The notes beneath the pieces are model-generated. The model searched no databases. It was not told where the DNA came from and was given only the letters and a program-made list of their open reading frames with translations. DNA of 11,302 bases, taken from Bacteroidales bacterium (GTDB lineage: Bacteria > Bacteroidota > Bacteroidia > Bacteroidales > Dysgonomonadaceae). The stretch's first letter is position 1. Each line of letters begins with the position of its first letter. Positions 1-9,952 of the stretch are shown piece after piece. The stretch is taken from positions 1-11,302 of the forward strand of contig JAAZLV010000335.1 of the NCBI GenBank assembly GCA_012799155.1. Direction: 5' to 3'. The position numbers and the translations under genes were made by a program.

Positions 1-546
<546 letters not shown>

Positions 547-566
547 ATACTTCTGCAATAGGATAG

Positions 567-605
567 AGATGGCGGCACCCTCACGGTGTTGCCATCTTTC
601 AATTT
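567..605 (+). terminator. Intrinsic terminator after metY
   Basis: Thirteen-base-pair stem (567-579 with 585-597, two G-U wobbles) around a 5-base loop, followed by TTTCAATTT. It starts 21 bases after the metY stop and ends just before the stop codon of the convergent lipoprotein gene. No T-run lies on the minus-strand side, so it serves the plus strand. Confidence 0.7.
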
Positions 606-611
606 AAGAGG

Positions 612-1151
612 TCATTCAATCACCTTCTTGATTACCTCTTCGTTAACCGGCAGGGAGGTGAGTTCCTGATGCAAATCAACGTTGCTCACCTCCAGGTCCT
701 GAATGCGCACCCGCTGCCAGATCTCTTCTATCCAGCGATTACGTTCCTTGCCAAACTCATCTATTGGCTGAAACCAGCGCAAGTACATGAAATTCTGCTG
801 TGAGAGCTTCATTTGCAGAGGGTTCTGCTTTCCCTCCTGGCTCTTGTTGAAGGAGTGTACAATCTCTTCGGTGTAGAGATCCCCTTCGATACGGTAAGTA
901 CCGTCAACCGTAATGATAGCACCCTCGGGGGTAGAGATGAAATTCATGAACTGACCATTGGGGAAGATCATCTTGAACATGCCGGGTGGTATCTTTTTAT
1001 ATCCGGGCTCATCATTGTTGTGAATCGCCTTCACCTCCCAGAGGCCATGCAAGCGTGCAGCATCATCCATCGCCGCGCGTCTTGAACTGCCACAGCCGAT
1101 GACCAGTGACATCGTCAGGAGGAGCAAAAATGTAAGGTTAGTTGCTTTCAT
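612..1151 (-). CDS. Small lipoprotein, DUF4488-like
   Basis: A 179-residue protein of unknown function. The N-terminus is a lipoprotein signal: basic start (MKA), a hydrophobic run at residues 6-18, then lipobox LVIGC with the acylated Cys at position 20. The mature part begins LHGLWEVKAI and contains FPNGQFMNF, a GAIITVDGTYRIEGD segment, NFMYLRWFQPIDEFGKERNRW and EIWQRV. This pattern of about 130 residues recalls the small beta-rich DUF4488 family common in Bacteroides, from memory and not verified by search. The residues after Cys20 (GSSRRAA) do not match the acidic surface-export signal described for some Bacteroidota lipoproteins, so an inner-leaflet periplasmic location is as likely. It lies 92 bases downstream of the dipeptidyl-peptidase gene and has a candidate promoter of its own. 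The ATG is the only start that gives an intact signal peptide. Confidence 0.8.
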   Translation of the reverse strand: MKATNLTFLLLLTMSLVIGCGSSRRAAMDDAARLHGLWEVKAIHNNDEPGYKKIPPGMFKMIFPNGQFMNFISTPEGAIITVDGTYRIEGDLYTEEIVHSFNKSQEGKQNPLQMKLSQQNFMYLRWFQPIDEFGKERNRWIEEIWQRVRIQDLEVSNVDLHQELTSLPVNEEVIKKVIE

Positions 1152-1182
1152 AGGCTATGATTTTGAGGGGTGGATATCTTGT

Positions 1183-1217
1183 CAAATATAGTGTTTATTT
1201 AGATATGTTTATCCAAA
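1183..1217 (-). promoter_or_regulatory. Candidate promoter of the lipoprotein gene
   Basis: The minus strand reads TATATTTG at 1190-1183, a full match to the Bacteroidota -7 box TAnnTTTG, 31 bases before the lipoprotein ATG. A TTTG at 1217-1214 could be the -33 element; the 23-base spacer is a little long. The position suggests the gene can be transcribed independently of the peptidase gene upstream. Confidence 0.5.
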
Positions 1218-1242
1218 AAATCACACTTTTTTCCTATGATTT
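1215..1242 (-). terminator. Weak candidate terminator after the dipeptidyl-peptidase gene
   Basis: On the minus strand, immediately after the TAG stop, AAATCA (1242-1237) can pair with TGATTT (1223-1218), continuing into a six-T run (1220-1215) after a 13-base loop. The stem is only 6 bp and AT-rich, so read-through into the lipoprotein gene is likely. It overlaps the possible -33 element of the next promoter. Confidence 0.3.
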
Positions 1243-1243
1243 A

Positions 1244-3409
1244 CTACAACCCCATTTCCTCTATCAGGCGATGTGCTCCGGCGTACTTTTCAATCACGAA
1301 AAGCACATAACGAATGTCAACTATAATGCTGCGCTGGTAGTCGGGGAGATAGGCAATGTCACCACCTACCCCTTCCCAATTGCGGTCGAAGTTTATTCCA
1401 ATCAACTCACCACGACCGTTCAGAACCGGACTGCCCGAGTTGCCGCCGGTGGTGTGGGTGGTGGCAGCAAAAGCAACCGGCATTCGACCGTCGGGCAATG
1501 CATACCGACCAAAATCACCCTCTCTGTAAAGTTGTTTCAGCTTCTCAGGCACCACGAACTCCCAATTATCCGGGTCCTCCTTCTCCATTACCCCATCCAA
1601 GGTGGTTTGATGACTGTAAACCACACCGTCACGAGGCCGGTACCCCTTCACCTGACCATAGGTAAGTCGCAGTGAAAGGTTGGCATCGGGAAAGAGTGCA
1701 TGTTCTCCCTCCATGGCCAACAACCCCTCCAGCCAGGTACGACGTGCCAAACGGAAAGGGGTGTCAAAACCGGCAAGCTCACTGTGCAGTCTGCGTGACT
1801 CCTCACGCACTGAACGTGCAAAGCCAAACAGCGGATCATTGCGTAAGACCTCTTCTGCGGGATCATCAAGAAAATGCTGCAGCATCTCTTCGTTGCCAAA
1901 CAGCGAGTAATCGAGTATGTAATCCACAAAGCGATCAATATCACCGGCAAATCGGTCGTGAAGAATAGTGAAAATTGCAGGTTGATGCTCCTGTTGCACA
2001 CCGTCGGTGTAAGCCTTCAACATGGCTCTAGCCACCTTACGGTCTACCTCTCTGTTGTAATCCTTGTTGTTGAATTGATGAAATTCATCAGTCAACTGAT
2101 CGATCAACTCTTCAATCCGTTCCTGATCATTTTCTGACAAGGCAACAGCGAGGGCTTCTGCAGACGCGGTAGGCACCGCTGCAAATTCTATACCCTGGCG
2201 AATACCTTCCGTCAACATCCAGCTGCGATAGCGCAGTGAAGCCCTTTCAGTTACAATTCGTTCAATTTCTGCAAGTGCATCACCATATTGCATCTGGTTG
2301 TTCTTTGCAGCCCACTCCAGTAGTCGCTCCTGCATGACACTCTTCTGTTTCTCAAAATTACGCATATCAATTGCCCAACTGCTGCCAATAGCGTTCTTGT
2401 AGCCATTTGTTGACCCTGAATATTTGGAGGCATACTGGATTTTCACTGCCGGATCACGCAACATCTCCTCCAACATCGTCTCCTGGCGTATCTCACGCAT
2501 GGCTATGCGCACTGCATTGTCTATATCCCGTCGTTCAGCCACTTCCCAAGACGTATAATAGGTATTGGTAGTGCCGGGAAAGCCAAGCATCATTGCAAAA
2601 TCACCCTCCTCAACTCCAACAGTGGAGAGTGTAAGCCACCGCTTGGGACGTAACGGCACATTGGTGGCTGCATAGGGTGCAGGATTGCCATCCTTGTCTG
2701 CATAGATACGAAATAGACTGAAGTCACCGGTATGTCGCGGCCACATCCAATTGTCGGTATCGGCACCAAACTTACCGATGCTACTTGGAGGGGCTCCCAC
2801 AAGCCGTATGTCTGAATAGACCTTTTTGGTAAAGAGGTAATATTGATTCCCGTCGAAGAAGGGTTTAATCTCCACCTCCATGCCGGGATGGTCAGCCAGG
2901 AACTTTTCTCCTACTTTCTGGCGTGCAAGACGATTCAGATAAGAGGGGGAGAGATAAAACAGTCCCTCCGTGTCGTCCTCCCTGTCACGCTCCAGGCACT
3001 CCTTCACCCAACCGGTCACCTCTTCAATCCCCTCGATAAAGGTGACAGTAAGCCCCGGATTGGGCAGTTCCTCTTCGGGTGTCATGGCCCAGAATCCCTC
3101 TTCCAGATAATTGCTCTCCAGCGTACTATGCTGTTGTATCTGTCCGTAACCACAGTGGTGATTGGTGAGTACCAGTCCGTATGGAGAAATCACCTCGCCC
3201 GTACAACCTCTTCCAAACTGCACCACGGCATCTTTAAGTGAGGAACCATCGGGGTTGTAGATATCCACATCATCCAGTTTCAATCCCAGCTGTTGCATCT
3301 CAGCCAGCTTCTGCTGTCTCAGCAGATGAAGCATCCACATACCTTCATCGGCAGAGAGAGGATAAAAAAGCATAAAGGAGAGGAACAGACAGACAAGAGA
3401 TCTTTTCAT
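1244..3409 (-). CDS. dpp11: S46 dipeptidyl-peptidase, DPP11-type (Asp/Glu-specific)
   Basis: A secreted serine exopeptidase of family S46, which removes dipeptides from peptide N-termini in the periplasm of Bacteroidota. The 721-residue length is normal for the family. A signal peptide (residues 1-20, ending PLSA) precedes DEGMW, the usual mature start. The chymotrypsin-like triad is visible: His85 in LTNHHCGY, Asp229 in RHTGDFS, Ser658 in TGGNSGSP. Specificity in S46 depends on the residue 18 after the catalytic Ser: Arg673 in Porphyromonas gingivalis DPP11 gives Asp/Glu preference at P1, and Gly in DPP7 gives hydrophobic preference. Here that position is Arg676 (INFDRNWEG), so DPP11 activity is predicted. 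A helical domain fills the region between Asp229 and Ser658. The ATG is the only start with a full signal peptide. The gene is divergent from glsA across 126 bases. The family is certain; the specificity is inferred from one residue. Confidence 0.93.
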   Translation of the reverse strand: MKRSLVCLFLSFMLFYPLSADEGMWMLHLLRQQKLAEMQQLGLKLDDVDIYNPDGSSLKDAVVQFGRGCTGEVISPYGLVLTNHHCGYGQIQQHSTLESNYLEEGFWAMTPEEELPNPGLTVTFIEGIEEVTGWVKECLERDREDDTEGLFYLSPSYLNRLARQKVGEKFLADHPGMEVEIKPFFDGNQYYLFTKKVYSDIRLVGAPPSSIGKFGADTDNWMWPRHTGDFSLFRIYADKDGNPAPYAATNVPLRPKRWLTLSTVGVEEGDFAMMLGFPGTTNTYYTSWEVAERRDIDNAVRIAMREIRQETMLEEMLRDPAVKIQYASKYSGSTNGYKNAIGSSWAIDMRNFEKQKSVMQERLLEWAAKNNQMQYGDALAEIERIVTERASLRYRSWMLTEGIRQGIEFAAVPTASAEALAVALSENDQERIEELIDQLTDEFHQFNNKDYNREVDRKVARAMLKAYTDGVQQEHQPAIFTILHDRFAGDIDRFVDYILDYSLFGNEEMLQHFLDDPAEEVLRNDPLFGFARSVREESRRLHSELAGFDTPFRLARRTWLEGLLAMEGEHALFPDANLSLRLTYGQVKGYRPRDGVVYSHQTTLDGVMEKEDPDNWEFVVPEKLKQLYREGDFGRYALPDGRMPVAFAATTHTTGGNSGSPVLNGRGELIGINFDRNWEGVGGDIAYLPDYQRSIIVDIRYVLFVIEKYAGAHRLIEEMGL

Positions 3410-3441
3410 AGTTACAATATTTACTTTTTTGTTTGGAGCGA

Positions 3442-3449
3442 TAAAGATA
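3442..3449 (-). promoter_or_regulatory. Candidate -7 box for the dipeptidyl-peptidase gene
   Basis: The minus strand reads TATCTTTA, one base off TAnnTTTG, 32 bases before the ATG. No clear -33 element at usual spacing was found. The box and the bases upstream of it (up to about 3470) are nearly repeated in front of the outer-membrane barrel gene at 8598-8625. Confidence 0.45.
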
Positions 3450-3490
3450 GAAAAAATGCCGCAAATCCTTCTGCATATCTCTTTTCCGTT

Positions 3491-3498
3491 TATCTTTG
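3491..3498 (+). promoter_or_regulatory. glsA: Candidate -7 box for glsA
   Basis: TATCTTTG is an exact match to the Bacteroidota TAnnTTTG consensus and is followed by CC, as is common. It lies 37 bases before the glsA ATG, which would give a leader of about 30 bases. No good -33 element is seen. There is no Shine-Dalgarno sequence before the ATG, and the leader is AT-rich. Confidence 0.55.
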
Positions 3499-3535
3499 CC
3501 TTAGAAATTAGACCTTACTTTTAACTTTCCTGATC

Positions 3536-4450
3536 ATGCATTATGAAAAAATTTTCGAAGAGATCTTTCGTGATCTCCAAAAGAAAGAAGACAAGGGTGA
3601 AGTGGCCACATACATCCCGGAACTGGCTTCTGTCGACCCCAATCAGTTTGGTGTATATCTGAAAACAGTGGAGGGTAACGGATACTCTTTCGGAGATGCC
3701 GAGAAGCGATTCTCAATACAAAGCATCGCCAAGGTGCTCTCATTTGTTTTGGCTTACGGGCGACTGAAAAGTGATGTCTGGAAACGAACCAACCTGGAAC
3801 CGGCAGGTACACCCTTCAACTCCCTCCTGCAGCTGGAAGTGGACAGGGGCATCCCCCGCAACCCTTTTATCAACGCAGGTGCAATCCTCATTTGCGATAT
3901 TCTGGTAAGCGAACTAGAAAATCCCAAGGATGAGATACTCGCTTTCGTAAGAGCTCTTTCAGGCAACGACTCCATCGACTATAACCCAAGGGTGGCACAA
4001 TCTGAAAAAGAGATGGGAAACCGCAACTACGCCATGATTTACCTTATGAAATCGTTCGGTAACATTGAGAACAAGATTGACACGGTAATGGATCTCTATT
4101 TCCATCTTTGCTCTCTGGAGATGAACTGTAAAGAGCTTGGCTCCACTTTCCTGTTCCTTGCCAACAACGGTGTGGTACCATGGTCGGGAGAACGCATTCT
4201 CTCTCCCAGTCGCACCAAACGTACCAATGCACTGATGCAGACCTGTGGTTTCTACGACGAAGCGGGTGAATTTACGTTCAAGGTTGGACTGCCAGGCAAG
4301 AGTGGCGTGGGAGGCGGCATCGTGGCGGTACACCCTGGTAGGTATACCATTGCCGTTTGGAGCCCCAAGCTTAACAGCAAAGGCAATTCATACAGGGGTA
4401 TGCTCTTCCTGGAACAGTTCACTACTGTGACCAATCTCTCAATTTTTTAA
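3536..4450 (+). CDS. glsA: Glutaminase (serine-dependent, GlsA family)
   Basis: Hydrolyses L-glutamine to glutamate and ammonia in the cytoplasm. The 304-residue length is typical (about 300-310) and covers only the beta-lactamase-like catalytic domain, with no C-terminal STAS or ankyrin extension. Active-site residues expected from the family are present: the SxxK pair Ser63/Lys66 in FSIQSIAKV, Asn113 in PFINAGAI, Glu157 and Asn164 in QSEKEMGNRNYA, Tyr188, Tyr240, and the KSGVGGGI loop at 255-262 with Val258. No signal peptide is seen. The start is the first ATG after an exact TAnnTTTG box and gives the normal N-terminus. In enteric bacteria a homologue contributes to acid resistance by ammonia release; here a role in amino-acid catabolism is equally likely. 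Divergent from the dipeptidyl-peptidase gene and followed by the coiled-coil gene after 146 bases. Confidence 0.95.
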   Translation: MHYEKIFEEIFRDLQKKEDKGEVATYIPELASVDPNQFGVYLKTVEGNGYSFGDAEKRFSIQSIAKVLSFVLAYGRLKSDVWKRTNLEPAGTPFNSLLQLEVDRGIPRNPFINAGAILICDILVSELENPKDEILAFVRALSGNDSIDYNPRVAQSEKEMGNRNYAMIYLMKSFGNIENKIDTVMDLYFHLCSLEMNCKELGSTFLFLANNGVVPWSGERILSPSRTKRTNALMQTCGFYDEAGEFTFKVGLPGKSGVGGGIVAVHPGRYTIAVWSPKLNSKGNSYRGMLFLEQFTTVTNLSIF

Positions 4451-4520
4451 CAGTCATTGCGTGACCAACAATTTCCATTACAGAAAGCTGACATTCCTGG
4501 AAGAGAAATCTTAAATATAC

Positions 4521-4549
4521 AAAAAAGCACACCTTCAGAGTGGCTTTTC
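4521..4549 (+). terminator. glsA: Possible terminator after glsA
   Basis: AAAAGCAC pairs with GTGGCTTTT (one bulged G) across a loop of about 9 bases, 70 bases after the glsA stop. The T-run is short (TTTTC). With the promoter box at 4563 it suggests a transcription break between glsA and the coiled-coil gene, but the stem is weak. Confidence 0.4.
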
Positions 4550-4562
4550 AATTGAAAACGGT

Positions 4563-4570
4563 TAATTTTG
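4563..4570 (+). promoter_or_regulatory. Candidate -7 box for the coiled-coil gene
   Basis: TAATTTTG matches TAnnTTTG fully and is followed by CCC. It lies 26 bases before the ATG, so the leader would be about 20 bases. It contains AAGGG some 6 bases before the ATG, the nearest thing to a ribosome binding site in the window. No clear -33 element. Confidence 0.5.
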
Positions 4571-4596
4571 CCCACGATTGAAAAATAAGGGTTTAG

Positions 4597-5485
4597 ATGA
4601 AAATTGATTTTAGGGAACGTACACCTCAACTGATTGCCGTCATCGGAGTGTTGGCCATCGTGTTGGCCATCGTGATTGGCTTCCTGGTAAACAAGAATGC
4701 TGAAATTGAAGATATGCAGCAGCAGTTCACTCTCGACAAACAGGAGCTGGAGGATGAGTATGAAGCGATCTCACTGCAGTATGAAGGATTCAAGTTCAGT
4801 GTACAGAATGACTCACTGCTATACAAGCTGGAGAACGAGCGGACGAAAGTGATGCGCCTTCAGGAGGAGCTGCGTCTGACAAAAGCGACCGATCAGGCAG
4901 AGATCAGACGACTTAAAGATGAGCTTTCCACATTGCGAAAGGTGCTTCGCTCCTATATCCATCAGATTGACTCCCTAAACCGATTGAACGAAGAGCTGAG
5001 AGCTGAAAACCGCCAGATTACACAACAGTTCAATGAGACCAGCCGTACACTGACACAGGTATCACAAGAGAAAGAACAATTGACAGAGAAGGTGTCATTG
5101 GCTGCACAGCTGGTGGCAACCAATATTGCGGTGAAAGCAGTAAACAACCGTGGTAAGGAACAGTCGAGACTCAGTCGCAGCAGTCAGTTTGTTGTCACTT
5201 TCACTATTGCTCGCAACATCACCACCGAGCCGGGGGAGCGAACAATTTACGTACGACTGATGACACCCGACGGCACAGTCCTCTCCAAAAGCCCCACCCA
5301 TACCTTCACTTATGAGAACAGGGATATTCTTTATTCCATGCAACGCATTGTGGAATATGGAGGTGAGGAGATACCGGTAACTCTTTACTGGGATATCGAG
5401 GAGTTCCTGATGGCGGGCACCTACAAAGCTGATATCTTCGCCAACGGACATCACATTGGCACAAGCAGCTTCAATATGGAGGAAT

Positions 5486-5487
<2 letters not shown>
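4597..5487 (+). CDS. Membrane-anchored periplasmic coiled-coil protein, function unknown
   Basis: A 296-residue protein with three parts. A short basic N-terminus is followed by one transmembrane helix (about 11-31, valine/isoleucine/leucine-rich). A long charged coiled coil spans about 34-175, rich in Glu, Gln, Lys and Leu with heptad-like spacing. A C-terminal beta-rich domain (about 187-296) holds FTIARNITTEPGERTIYVRL, TPDGTVLSKSPTHTF and the closing YKADIFANGHHIGTSSF. The architecture suggests a type II membrane protein with the coil and C-terminal domain in the periplasm. I recall similar uncharacterised proteins (an EPG-R-YVR-PDG block after a coil) as widespread in Bacteroidales, but I can assign no function. 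A cell-envelope scaffold is one guess. The gene converges on ligA with only 9 bases between stop codons, and its stop lies in a shared inverted repeat. Confidence 0.85.
4648..4671 (+). repeat. Perfect 12-bp tandem duplication inside a coding region
   Basis: The unit GTGTTGGCCATC occurs twice without a mismatch, and a partial third copy (GTGATTGGC) follows. It stays in frame and encodes Val-Leu-Ala-Ile twice (residues 18-25) within the transmembrane helix of the coiled-coil protein. Confidence 0.9.
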
Positions 5488-7509
<2,022 letters not shown>

Positions 7510-8577
7510 TTATTGAAAAAAACGCATCCAGGGGTACTCCCTGCTGTTCTGTTGCTGTGGCCTTAAGGTTCCCACAGTCACCGTGAGTGCCAATGCCTGT
7601 TGGAAGAGCAACGCGCCCTCGCTGAAATGCATGTTGCAGTTGAGTCGTAGCTTCGTTCGCTCCGAATCAATAAGGCGGATGTACCATTTGCTTTGTAGAT
7701 AGCGGCTTCCCTGCAGGTATGGATTGCCCCAATAGAGCTGGCTGCCATATCTCTCGAAAAGTCGCATACGAGGGTCTCCAGCATAGAGCATGTTCTCGGT
7801 ACCGACACCCATATATTCGGCATTGAATAGAGCGGTAAAACCAACCGGTCTATAGGTTTCATCTGCCTTTCGGTCTCGCTCAACAGCTGCAAATATTCCA
7901 GCCGAGGTCATCATCCGAAAGTGGTTTCCAAACGAATATTCCAGCCCCACTGAAGCGATCCCCTGGATCACCTCGCTCACACCGAAGCGTCCGTCGTTGG
8001 GGTAGTTGCCAGCAAGATGAAAGAGACTTGATTGGAAATCAGCAAAAAAGAGGCCTTTACTGGTTTTACCGGATAAACCAAGAAAGAAACTTTCACGTTT
8101 CTCGGCGGTAGAGTAACCAGTCCAGTCCATCCAGGCATTGACAAAGTTATTCTCCTTGCCCAGTTGCCAGAAGATACCCTGCATCAACGGCATAAACTGA
8201 TTGACCGAATCTCGAAAAAAAAAGTCTGAGTAATTGGAGAGCACCTCCCTGCGAGGGAAAGCACCGGCGCGAAACTGCACCTTCTCGTTTTCATAGTTGT
8301 AGTAGAGTGTGACCTCAGCCTTGTCAATTGCATGATTCATCCCCGGCATCTTTAGCAGGTTCACCCCGGCCACCAGTGTGTTGGTACTATCCCAACTCAC
8401 ACCTCCCAGGGCGTTAAACCAGATTCCTTGCAGCGTGCGGGCATCAGCATATTGCGACGGTTTATACTCCATATTGTCGAAGAAGTAATCCATACCGACA
8501 CTCCAGCGCAACTCCTGTGCCGGAGATGTGAGGACTGAGAAGAGTAAAAAGGCAATGCACAATATCCTTGATCCCAT
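7510..8577 (-). CDS. Predicted outer-membrane beta-barrel protein, unknown function
   Basis: A 355-residue exported protein I cannot assign to a named family. Starting at ATG 8577 it has a clean signal peptide: MGSR, a hydrophobic core (ILCIAFLLFSVL), and a likely cleavage in TSPAQ before ELRW. A TTG nine bases upstream would only add MQA and is not preferred. The mature protein shows repeated alternating segments ending in aromatic residues, for example WFNALGGVSW, AEVTLYYNYENEKVQFRAGA, SFFLGLSG, FFADFQSSLFHLAG, ASVGLEYSFG and KLRLNCNMHFSEG. This is the pattern expected of antiparallel strands in an outer-membrane barrel. It lacks a TonB-plug domain, a carboxypeptidase-like domain and a C-terminal sorting domain. 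The C-terminus is RFFQ. It lies 39 bases after the MATE gene, with a promoter-like box in between, and 12 bases before ligA. No functional link to either neighbour is evident. Confidence 0.75.
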   Translation of the reverse strand: MGSRILCIAFLLFSVLTSPAQELRWSVGMDYFFDNMEYKPSQYADARTLQGIWFNALGGVSWDSTNTLVAGVNLLKMPGMNHAIDKAEVTLYYNYENEKVQFRAGAFPRREVLSNYSDFFFRDSVNQFMPLMQGIFWQLGKENNFVNAWMDWTGYSTAEKRESFFLGLSGKTSKGLFFADFQSSLFHLAGNYPNDGRFGVSEVIQGIASVGLEYSFGNHFRMMTSAGIFAAVERDRKADETYRPVGFTALFNAEYMGVGTENMLYAGDPRMRLFERYGSQLYWGNPYLQGSRYLQSKWYIRLIDSERTKLRLNCNMHFSEGALLFQQALALTVTVGTLRPQQQNSREYPWMRFFQ

Positions 8578-8598
8578 AGCTTGCAACTTATCGGGGGA

Positions 8599-8606
8599 TA
8601 AAGATA
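8599..8606 (-). promoter_or_regulatory. Candidate -7 box for the outer-membrane barrel gene (and ligA)
   Basis: The minus strand reads TATCTTTA, one base off TAnnTTTG, 21 bases before the ATG. The flanking bases up to 8625 nearly match the element before the dipeptidyl-peptidase gene (3441-3470). Its upstream half overlaps the stop codon of the MATE gene, so any promoter here is partly inside that gene. Confidence 0.45.
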
Positions 8607-8616
8607 GTAAAAATGC

Positions 8617-9939
8617 TCAAATCTTGCGGTCTTTCCACTTACCACTGCGAAGATAATTGAAGGAGAGTGCCATCAGAAAGATCCAGTAGACATGCTCGGT
8701 GGTCCAGGCAACTGCTACCGACAAACGAAGGAAGATAATCACAAGCCACATGTAGGCCAGGTAGAAGATGAGGGTGAATATCTCGTATCCAAGTGCTGTA
8801 CGGCTGTTTCCGGTACCAGAGACAGCACTAAAGAGCACTGTACCAACACTGTACAGAGGCAGGGAGGTGATCAATACGTAAAGCGGAACCACCGTATCGC
8901 TTATCAACGAGGGATCGTCAGTATAGATGTGTATCATTAGCCGCGGGAAGAGCGAGATCACCAGAATGACGAATAGCATTACACCCAAGCTGAGAAGTGA
9001 GATTCGTTTTACCAGCTGCAACACTTCACTGACTTTCCCGGCACCGATGGTGTTGCTAACCAGCGTACTGGCTGAGGATCCCAAAGCATGTGAAGGGATG
9101 GTAAAAATGGTGTAAAAGCTGCGTACAATATTTGTTACAGCCAGTGATCGCTCACCCATGTAGTTTTCGATGAAGAGAAAGAAAAGCATCCAGGTGCCTA
9201 CCGATAAGAGATACTGGAGCATCATGTAGATGGAGATATCCAATATTTTCTTGATCACCGGCCACTGAAAACGGATTGTTGTGAAGCCATATTTATGTGG
9301 ATCGGCTTTCTTGCGAGTATAAATGATAAAAAAGATTGTGGAGGCCATCTCTGCTATCACCGAGGCAATGGCTGCTCCGGCCATGCCCATCTCCGGCATA
9401 CCAAGATGACCGAAAATCAATCCGTAGTCGAAAACCACATTGACCAGACCCATCACCACCGCATTGACGGTCAACACCTTCGTGCGTGCAATGCCAATAT
9501 AGAAGGCACGGAACATCACGTTTGTGAAAGCAAATAGAAGACCGAAGACACGCCACACCATGTAGTCGGTAATAGCACCTGCCACATCCTGAGAGGCAAA
9601 TATTGCCGGTAACCAGTGGACAGCTGCAAATCGAAGCAAGGGAATCAGCAACAATGCAGGAATCAGCAGGAAGAGAATTCCCTGAATCACGATCTCACCG
9701 ATCTTATGGTAATTCCCTTCACCGTTGCGACGTCCGATGAGGATCTGACTCCCCATACTAAAACCAAAACCCAGTGTGTATATGGCGATGTAAATGATTC
9801 CCGCCAAAGCAGACGCACCCAACTCCACCTCCCCCACTCGACCGAGGAAGGCTGTGTCAATCACCTGAATGATGTTCTGCGCCAGCAAGCTTAGCAGGAT
9901 GGGTGAACTAACCTTAAGAATCTGTTTATTACTGTACAC
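8617..9939 (-). CDS. MATE-family efflux transporter
   Basis: A multidrug and toxic-compound exporter in the inner membrane, expected to export cations or dyes in exchange for Na+ or H+. The substrate cannot be told from sequence. At 440 residues it has the normal size and about 12 hydrophobic segments. The family's duplicated structure shows as two similar halves. Diagnostic N-terminal features are SPILLSLLAQNIIQVIDTAFLGRVGEVELGAS and FGFSMGSQILIGRRNGEG; the second half has SHALGSSASTLVSNTIGAGK. The start is GTG at 9939, because the frame is closed by TGA at 9951-9949, four codons upstream, with no ATG between. The resulting MYSNKQILK N-terminus fits Bacteroidales homologues as I remember them. 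A terminator with its T-tract ends 13 bases upstream and no consensus promoter is visible between, which is odd for an expressed gene. Confidence 0.93.
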   Translation of the reverse strand: MYSNKQILKVSSPILLSLLAQNIIQVIDTAFLGRVGEVELGASALAGIIYIAIYTLGFGFSMGSQILIGRRNGEGNYHKIGEIVIQGILFLLIPALLLIPLLRFAAVHWLPAIFASQDVAGAITDYMVWRVFGLLFAFTNVMFRAFYIGIARTKVLTVNAVVMGLVNVVFDYGLIFGHLGMPEMGMAGAAIASVIAEMASTIFFIIYTRKKADPHKYGFTTIRFQWPVIKKILDISIYMMLQYLLSVGTWMLFFLFIENYMGERSLAVTNIVRSFYTIFTIPSHALGSSASTLVSNTIGAGKVSEVLQLVKRISLLSLGVMLFVILVISLFPRLMIHIYTDDPSLISDTVVPLYVLITSLPLYSVGTVLFSAVSGTGNSRTALGYEIFTLIFYLAYMWLVIIFLRLSVAVAWTTEHVYWIFLMALSFNYLRSGKWKDRKI

Positions 9940-9952
9940 GTTGTGGTTTCAT
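9929..9952 (-). other. Seven-codon frame overlapping the MATE start
   Basis: An ATG directly after the terminator T-tract opens a frame encoding MKPQRVQ and ends in TAA. It overlaps the GTG start of the MATE gene in another frame. It could be a chance frame or a leader that affects initiation at the GTG. No ribosome binding site is visible for either. Confidence 0.2.

Noticed and set aside
547..611. Small RNA gene in the metY-lipoprotein gap
   Set aside because: The structure is a simple 13-bp hairpin with a T-rich tail, fully explained as a terminator.
1157..1675. Plus-strand open frame of 172 codons antisense to the end of the dipeptidyl-peptidase gene
   Set aside because: It lies opposite a clear S46 coding region, has no recognisable protein features, and its composition is that of a mirrored gene.
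3959..4333. Minus-strand open frame of 124 codons opposite the glutaminase gene
   Set aside because: It is fully inside a well-supported coding region and the translation resembles no family.
8578..8586. TTG start extending the barrel protein by three residues
   Set aside because: The ATG at 8577 gives a standard signal peptide, and the extension puts the start closer to the promoter box without benefit.
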